DNA of 11,690 bases from Cristatella mucedo (Eukaryota > Bryozoa > Phylactolaemata > Cristatellidae): the NCBI GenBank assembly GCA_009760855.2, contig WPIO01000140.1:1013501-1025190 (forward strand), given 5' to 3'. The notes beneath the pieces are model-generated. The model worked only from the letters and a program-made list of their open reading frames with translations. It did no database searches and had not been told where the DNA came from. The position numbers and the translations under genes were made by a program. Shown here one piece after another: positions 7,306-11,690 of this stretch (within the stretch, counting starts at the first letter, position 1; the number at the start of each line of letters is the position of its first letter).

Positions 7306-7803
7306 CTAATAATCGACGGGATTGAATTTATCCTGACTTTGTTTTTTATCTATATTATAAACTTTAACCTGATCAATCTTCAATCTAATACTAAGTCTTT
7401 CTTCTGAATTATAAGTATCTTTAGTAACATATGAACCATCAAGAATTCCAGTAACAGCAAAGTCATTACCAAACTTTTGAATTATTTCAGCTAAACTAGT
7501 AAATTTAACTTGTTTGTTCTTTTGATCAAAGAATATACTTGGTTTATTTCCAAATGTAATTCTTATACCAATAGTTGAACGAGCACTCATATCATATCCA
7601 CTATATTCAAGTTTCATACTTGCTCTATTCGCAATATCTTCAAGTACAGGTCTCATATCTTCTGTAATATACACCCATGCATTGAAGTAAGGCTTAGAAT
7701 CTTTACTAATTTTCTCTTCAATGTGAATGCGTGCTTGTTTTCCTTTAGGAATTACGACTGCAGCATTTTCGAGTACAACGAATTTTTTATTCTCCGTTTC
7801 CAT
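7306..7803 (-). CDS. Conserved-looking 165-residue protein of unknown function
   Basis: An intact minus-strand gene. The ATG at 7803-7801 is abutted by TTGTATAGAA, identical to the box of fibre gene B. The product is a beta-rich soluble protein with no Cys, signal or membrane segment. Its N-terminal half has a strand-like VVLENAAVVIPKG segment and a central YITEDMRPVLEDIANRA helix. The C-terminal half (FAVTGILDGSYVTKDTY, then RLSIRLKIDQVKVY) has the strand spacing of an OB-like fold, which could suit single-stranded DNA binding, but no signature residues prove this. It converges with the PLA2 gene, leaving a 44-base T-rich gap, and is followed on its upstream side by the protease gene on the same strand. 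Function is unassigned. Confidence 0.72.
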   Translation of the reverse strand: METENKKFVVLENAAVVIPKGKQARIHIEEKISKDSKPYFNAWVYITEDMRPVLEDIANRASMKLEYSGYDMSARSTIGIRITFGNKPSIFFDQKNKQVKFTSLAEIIQKFGNDFAVTGILDGSYVTKDTYNSEERLSIRLKIDQVKVYNIDKKQSQDKFNPVDY

Positions 7804-7813
7804 TTCTATACAA
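7804..7813 (-). promoter_or_regulatory. TATAG start box of the 165-residue protein gene
   Basis: Minus-strand TTGTATAGAA directly precedes the ATG at 7803. It is identical over ten bases to the box before fibre gene B at 3889-3898. It lies between this start and the end of the protease gene (7833). Confidence 0.6.
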
Positions 7814-7832
7814 GGAAAAGAAAATGTTTAGA

Positions 7833-8594
7833 TTAAATTAATAATTCTATTGTCGATCCAAAATCTGATTCTTGCATTAGTTTTAAGAAGATTAGACACC
7901 TTCTACCACAATCTGTTTGATTGTATTCTTGTAACTTAAATGTCATAAATGTTGGTGTAACACCAAAATATTTAATTACTTCTGGCATAGGTGGTGCACC
8001 GAATGAATCGAAGTAAAAACATTTGTTTCCCTCTTTTTTAAGTGCTACCCAGTGATATATTGCTTTTTGTGAGTCACCAGTATTACAAATAAGACATTCA
8101 TTTCTTAATGGTTTTGTTAGTTCATCTCTTGCAAACACACCTCTAAAATTTTTTATATGTAATTCTTTTATATAATTATTTATTTCTATATCAGTCAAAG
8201 GTGATGATTTTAATTTTTTTTAATTGTTCAATAGTCTTTTTTGGTTCTTCAATCATTTGTTCTTTATCTGCACAACCACCATATGTATCTTTGCTACCTG
8301 AGAATTTTTTGCTAAGTGCATTTGATATTGCTGCAAAGAGTGCAGGTGTGGAACAGATGCTCCTTTATTTTGTAATCTTCCTGCACCACCACTATATGAT
8401 CCTTTATTTGATTGTAATTTTCCAGCACCAGAACCAACAGCAGATCTCAACTTAACAAACTTTGACTTCTTACTATCACAAATAGTACAAATACTTTTAA
8501 TCATTCCTCTCATTCCTTTCGTACTATCTACTTCTATATTCTCTTCATGTATAGTATCAGTTTGTTTTTTACGCTTCAAACAATATATTTCCAT
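7833..8594 (-). pseudogene. Zinc-ribbon (DUF5679-like) plus adenain-type cysteine protease, two frame changes
   Basis: The likely start is the ATG at 8594-8592. The first segment resembles DUF5679 zinc ribbons: MEIYCLKRKK with a later CTICDSKKSKFVK; the second Cys of the first knuckle is Arg here. A Gly/Ser-rich linker follows. The frame changes near 8345-8355 and returns in the A-run at 8214-8221. From about 8198 down to the TAA at 7833 is an adenain-like protease: FRGVFARDEL, then NECLICNTGD, catalytic His in YHWVAL, Asp in FYFDSFGAPP, and Gln/Cys in YNQTDCGRRC. Adenovirus protease uses this His-Asp/Glu-Gln-Cys order to mature capsid proteins; Polintons and adintoviruses encode the same enzyme. 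All four catalytic residues are present. The gene diverges from the ATPase. Confidence 0.85.
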
Positions 8595-8615
8595 ATCTAT
8601 TATAATATAGAAAAA
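8595..8615. promoter_or_regulatory. 21-base bidirectional promoter between protease and ATPase genes
   Basis: The gap reads ATCTATTATAATATAGAAAAA. Its core CTATTATAATATAG is close to palindromic, placing a TATAG box ahead of the ATPase ATG (8616) and a mirrored AATAG box ahead of the protease ATG (8594). Confidence 0.6.
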
Positions 8616-9283
8616 ATGTCTTTGCAAGTTAAACCATTCAATTTGGACAAGATGTGGATACTGGACATAAAGAACCTTTACCTAAAGTTCCAATTAGATC
8701 ATTAGTACTTGGACCGAGTGAAACAGGTAAATCTCAGTTAGTAATTAATTGGATATTTTATGGAAAACTTAATTATGATACTTGTACTACTATTGCTTCA
8801 AGTTTAGACCAAAAGTTATATCGTGGTCTTATGTCAATGACTAAAGAAAAACCTGCATTTGTTTGGGTTAATGGAATTGATAATATGCCAGAAGTTGATT
8901 CTTATAAGAATTGTAAGAATGTTGTTGTATTAGATGATTTGATGACAGAAGATCAATCTAAGATATTAGATTGTTTTACTAGAGGAAGACATAAAGGATT
9001 GAATATATTTTCTCTTGCTCAAGGATTTACTAATATTCCTAGAAGAGAAATAAGAAACAATATAAATATGATAATAATCTCTAAAAAAAATAATACTGAT
9101 ATAAAATACATTCGTGATTCATATGTTGGTGATATTGATAAGAAACAATTTAGAGAATGGGTAAATTCTTGTACAAGGAAAAGATATAGTTATTGTGTTA
9201 TTGATTTAACTAAAATTGAAGATGAGGGAAGATTTTGGTCAGTTGATAATACAGGTAAACAATTAATAACTATTTTTAATTGA
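8616..9283 (+). pseudogene. FtsK/HerA-type (A32-like) genome-packaging ATPase, one N-terminal frame change
   Basis: The ATG at 8616 follows TAATATAGAAAA. After about a dozen codons the frame changes, before 8654, and then stays open for 209 codons to a TGA at 9281-9283. The P-loop is LVLGPSETGKS (8702-8734), with Glu where Gly is more common. Walker B is NVVVLDDLMTED (about 8918-8953), with paired Asp. FSLAQGF (about 9010) supplies the sensor Gln, followed by an RREIRNN segment. This order and the total length of about 220 residues fit the packaging ATPases of Polintons, adintoviruses and virophages, which drive DNA into the capsid. Apart from the short frame break it appears intact. It lies head to head with the protease, as is common in these elements. 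Confidence 0.9.
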
Positions 9284-9295
9284 ATATAGGAGAAA
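9284..9295 (+). promoter_or_regulatory. TATAG box before a non-ATG start
   Basis: ATATAGGAGAAA immediately follows the ATPase stop and ends at a GTG (9296), where other copies of this box are followed by ATG. Confidence 0.45.
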
Positions 9296-9538
9296 GTGAT
9301 TAATGGTAAAATATATGCAAGCAAGAACAGACCATACAAAGGAAGTGTTCAAGAAGCAACAGATTTAGAGAATAAACTTTTTAATTTAGAAAGTTTACGT
9401 GTTGCCGAAATACTTGATAACGCTCCAGAGATACAAAGGATTGAAGCAGAAATGCAAGCAAGAGATAGAGTTGAACATGAACTAAATGAACGTGCGTTAG
9501 ATAAGTCAACTGATAAACTTTGGTCTAAGGGTCTATGA
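9296..9538 (+). CDS. Small charged helical protein with GTG at the start position
   Basis: The frame gives 80 residues from a GTG at 9296 to a TGA at 9536-9538. The GTG sits exactly where an ATG would be expected after the TATAG box, 12 bases past the ATPase stop, so the start codon has probably been lost by one base change. The first in-frame Met is internal, in MQARDR. The sequence is strongly charged and helical, with heptad-like spacing in ENKLFNLESLRVAEIL and the following QRIEAEMQARDRVEHEL, suggesting a coiled coil. The stop overlaps the ATG of a short frame at 9535. No known family is recognised; adjacency to the ATPase suggests a virion assembly role, which is inference. Confidence 0.5.
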   Translation: MINGKIYASKNRPYKGSVQEATDLENKLFNLESLRVAEILDNAPEIQRIEAEMQARDRVEHELNERALDKSTDKLWSKGL

Positions 9539-9594
9539 CTGATAGAATTAATTCGCATATATTACAATTGCTCCCGGTTGGCGGATTCGAATAA
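9535..9594 (+). pseudogene. Fragment of an unidentified gene overlapping the previous stop
   Basis: An ATG overlaps the preceding TGA (ATGA at 9535-9538) and opens 19 codons (MTDRINSHILQLLPVGGFE) to a TAA at 9592-9594. It reads like the N-terminus of a protein whose remainder is in the decayed stretch that follows. No family can be assigned. Confidence 0.3.
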
Positions 9595-10140
9595 ATAACT
9601 GTTGCCTAAAGAAGACTATCAGAACCTGAAATAAAAACCATTGTTGGTCCAAATAGATTAACATCAACAACAGTTAGTGATTTTATGATACAACAAAAAG
9701 AAATAGTGTCATATTGCCGTTGATATGGATGATAGAGCATTAATGCAAGTAGTTGACATTGTGTTGTTTTACTTGAAGTAATTCAATGTTGCTATAAATT
9801 CAATCGGTGATACTCTTTGGTTTTAATCAAACTAACGAGGAACATTTGATAGTGCTCTAGTAAGTAGTAGGTGCAATAATTTATGAAGCAATAGAAAAGC
9901 AATGTATTTTGTAAGAATCTTTAAAGCTTGAGTAAAATGTTATTAGACAATAGGAATCTGTGGTATGTTGATTGTGATTTGGTTGATCCTCTTAAGAATT
10001 ATAGTAGAGGACTCTAAGATCAATGCACATCTTTATATATTATAGACATTGATGATTATTAAACTCTGGAGATAAAGCTGATTTACATATTCCTAATGTA
10101 TTATATCTACCAACACGTGGGTGATATAGATGCAATAAGT
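9595..10140 (+). pseudogene. Heavily decayed viral coding region, fragments only
   Basis: No frame stays open for long, but stretches in changing plus-strand frames still look like protein: 9610-9720 (37 codons, with VGPNRLTSTTVSDFM), 9716-9781 (VDMDDRALMQVVD), about 9800-9935 (several short pieces around NSIGDTLWF and IYEAIEKQC), 9937-10017 (ATG start, MLLDNRNLWYVDCDLVDPL) and 10068-10124 (GDKADLHIPNVLYLPTRG). Base composition still resembles the left side. Stops and frame changes fall every 60-100 bases, much denser than left of 9540. I cannot name the original gene or genes; a capsid protein is possible by elimination, but no diagnostic motif survives. Confidence 0.45.
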
Positions 10141-10400
10141 AGTTTTATGATAAGCTTTAACAGGACTCAAAATGGAAATGTGTATGTATTATTATTAGTG
10201 ATGGGAGTCGCAGACAGATGGAAATTCTCGAGAACATAGAGCAATGTAGTTATGCGAGAGCTGGTCATAATAGACTATGGTGGTAACATCATCTATTTCT
10301 GAGCAAAACTCGATAATCGCTCTTGATGATCTTAAAAGTTGTTTGTAGGTACCACGCAAGCACCGCTGTTGATGCAGGATCGATAACGTCACAACAAAGG
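10141..10400. other. Stretch without recognisable gene
   Basis: Neither strand gives a convincing protein, RNA gene or repeat. Scattered short frames such as the one near 10200-10270 may be further remnants of the decayed element. Base composition becomes slightly richer in G and C than to the left. Confidence 0.4.
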
Positions 10401-10404
10401 TATT

Positions 10405-10729
10405 GAAATGCATCAAGCAAGAAAATTAGCGGGAAGAATGATCAAACTAGAAAGATAGATTCAGGATTATGCTGTCAAACGAAGAGAGATGGATGACAAA
10501 CTTGAAGAAAGAGAAAGAAAGAACTTGAATATGAAACTTAAGAGAGAGAGATGAAAGATTTATGCAAGAAAGATTGAAAGAGATGGATCTTCTCAAACTA
10601 GTTATGCTTGAGCAGGTGCTACGAAAATCTAAAAAGCCAGGAAAGGCAGATTGAAAGAAGAAACCAAAAAGTAGAAGGACTTATTCAGAGTCTTCAGAGA
10701 ATGGATCCTCAAAGCATATAAATAAATAG
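10405..10729 (+). pseudogene. Remnant of a coiled-coil protein with basic Ser-rich tail
   Basis: From 10405 to 10554 one frame encodes an Arg/Glu/Lys-rich helical stretch (KRREMDDKLEERERKN) interrupted by a TAG. A second frame takes over near 10540 and runs to a TGA at 10652-10654 (FMQERLKEMDLLKLVMLEQV), then onward in that frame to a TAG at 10727-10729 with a basic, Ser-rich tail (KKKPKSRRTYSESSENGS). The heptad-like pattern and continuity of composition across the breaks argue for one former gene of at least 105 codons. It may belong to the viral element or to the host; composition does not decide. No family is recognised. Confidence 0.4.
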
Positions 10730-10814
10730 CAAAAGTAATGCATGATAAAGCTGATACTTATACATCCATTGATACTAATCATTACTAATGTACTTTGATA
10801 GTTACCTCAGAGAA
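10730..10814. other. Short decayed or non-coding stretch before the LINE remnant
   Basis: A 19-codon open stretch around 10731-10790 (VMHDKADTYTSIDTNHY) has viral-like composition but no identifiable start or partner. Nothing else is seen. Confidence 0.3.
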
Positions 10815-11440
10815 CACAATCTCTTTCTTGGCGCTTTGTGACTATTTTTGTCTGCATAGTGAAACGCAATCTGAATGGTAAGTATGCATGCTTGAAAAAC
10901 AAAACTGAATAATATGGTTAGGGTGACATGCACAGGGTCAGCAATGCAAATTGTGGTTAGTAAGGCAGCACGCACGGTGTCAGGACGCATAAGCACATCT
11001 GGCGACGAATCACAGGACCCACGATGCTGTCCTAAATAGCGTGTTTGTCTCGTTTTACTGTGGTCAAGTCAGGGATGTTCTGACACAGGTCGGGAGGGAG
11101 TTTGCAGGCTTTGGGAGCATACGATTGAATGCATCGGTCTCCAAAGGATTTAAGGTTTCGCACGAGGTATTTGTAGACTGTTGGTCTGAAAAGGGGTGGT
11201 AAGATGCTTGTCTGATGGGGAGTTTTGGGTGGTGGTTGGGGGGTGGTAAACCTTGAAGTCAATCTGTGTTGACTGGTAGCAGTGCAGGTCGGCGAGAAGT
11301 GGAGTAATGTGGCAGGTGACTGACAACCAGTTGCAGAGTTTTGCGCCAGCTGTAATGATGATCGCTGCTGGTAGTGAGTGGTGAATTGCAGAGTCGAGAC
11401 GGATGTCGAATGGTATAATGAATTGATGGGTGTGGGGAAA
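10815..11440 (-). mobile_element. Degraded 3' end of a CR1/L2-type non-LTR retrotransposon (reverse transcriptase C-terminus)
   Basis: The minus strand read from about 11430 down shows, in changing frames, the conserved order of the CR1/L2 reverse transcriptase thumb region: a SRLDYCNSLL-like piece (SRLCNSPL, about 11375-11400), an LQ..QNSA piece (about 11330-11350), HITPLLADLH with LPV in the neighbouring frame and a following IDFKV (about 11250-11310), then SFGDRCIQSYAPKACKLPPD and a FK-like end (about 11045-11150), where typical elements read GDRSF..AAP.LWNSLP. Several frame breaks and substitutions of key residues (LWN replaced) show an old dead copy. The 10815-11040 part may be its 3' untranslated region, including CAAAGCGCC near 10830. 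This family is abundant in animal genomes. The region is visibly richer in G and C than the viral part. Confidence 0.72.
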
Positions 11441-11474
11441 TGAGAAAGATTAGGAGCTGATTATATGTTCCAAA

Positions 11475-11624
11475 ATGAAATTTGTAGTTTTTTATAGAGA
11501 GATTGAAAGTGATATCGATCACTTGAGCTTGGATGATCCTGAGTTTCCAATTACAACCCTTAGATTACTTAGAGAATTTGCATCAAACCAATTGCACCAA
11601 ACTATAGTATTGCAAGTAAACTAG
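11475..11624 (+). pseudogene. Unidentified coding fragment beyond the LINE remnant
   Basis: An ATG at 11475 opens 49 codons to a TAG at 11622-11624 (MKFVVFYREIESDIDHLSL at the start, then ITTLRLLREFASN). Past about 11595 a different frame looks more protein-like (SIASKLVTSDKF at about 11602-11637, then VSVLSDVTLL after a TAA), so the gene is probably frameshifted and extends beyond the window. I do not recognise it. It may be viral, from another transposon, or host exon. Confidence 0.35.
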
Positions 11625-11690
11625 TTACATCTGACAAATTCTAAACAGACGTAAGCGTTCTATCTGATGTTACCTTACTTAGAAGCACAA

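Noticed and set aside
8201-8455. Plus-strand frame with hydrophobic N-terminus
   Set aside because: It is antisense to the linker of the zinc-ribbon/protease gene and has no start box.
9570-9600. Possible tRNA T-arm (GATTCGAAT)
   Set aside because: No matching stem, anticodon arm or acceptor could be paired around it.
10195-10416. Minus-strand 73-codon frame
   Set aside because: No similarity, start signal or coding character was seen; it lies in a decayed stretch where chance frames are expected.
10068-10770. Possible repeated segment, GATAAAGCTGAT at about 10071 and 10745
   Set aside because: Twelve matching bases with poor flanking agreement are too little to call a duplication in AT-rich sequence.
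1-11690. CRISPR array, rRNA, terminal inverted repeats
   Set aside because: No regularly spaced repeats, rRNA-like segments or matching inverted ends were seen in the window.

Overview
The window reads as an AT-rich, partly decayed copy of a double-stranded DNA virus of the Polinton/Maverick-adintovirus kind, lying in what is probably an invertebrate animal genome. The viral call rests on a recognisable set of modules: an FtsK/HerA-type packaging ATPase (8616-9283), an adenain-like cysteine protease behind a DUF5679-like zinc ribbon (8594-7833), a parvovirus-type phospholipase A2 (6835-7261), a short virion-type protein with repeated Q/K-rich 'L..TKTQL' segments (6518-6847), and a putative membrane-active virion protein (4767-5865). 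The animal-host call rests on a degraded 3' end of a CR1/L2-type non-LTR retrotransposon on the minus strand (about 10815-11440). The species cannot be told.

Layout. 1-1726 holds small plus-strand genes of unknown function, including a tandem paralogous pair (233-538 and 560-796). 1723-4753 is a minus-strand block of three adjacent genes built on the phage-type tail-fibre repeat (N-D-M-x-N-x-I-x-N-L-x-D-P ... D-A ... Y-V-D), all interrupted by stops or frame changes. 4767-5865 is a plus-strand virion-type gene, tail to tail with an intact minus-strand HNH-AP2 endonuclease gene (5869-6465). 6518-7261 carries the short virion-type gene and the overlapping PLA2 gene. 7306-7803 is an intact minus-strand gene of unknown role. 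7833-8594 (protease) and 8616-9283 (ATPase) diverge from a 21-base gap. 9296-9538 is a small gene. From about 9540 to 10740 decay is much heavier: only fragments of coding sequence in changing frames remain. Then come the LINE remnant and a last coding-looking scrap at 11475-11624.

How it fits together. The genes are mostly morphogenetic: ATPase (packaging), protease (maturation), PLA2 and hydrophobic protein (probably endosomal escape), fibres (attachment). No major capsid protein, penton, protein-primed DNA polymerase or RVE integrase can be recognised here; they may lie to the left of the window or be lost in the decayed part. Genes are packed with overlaps or gaps of a few bases, and at least nine starts on both strands share a TATAG(A/G)A(A) box directly before the ATG, suggesting a virus-specific initiator promoter with a very short leader. 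At least six in-frame stops and about ten frame changes show that this copy cannot make most of its proteins as read; some indels sit in A-runs, so sequencing error is not excluded for those.
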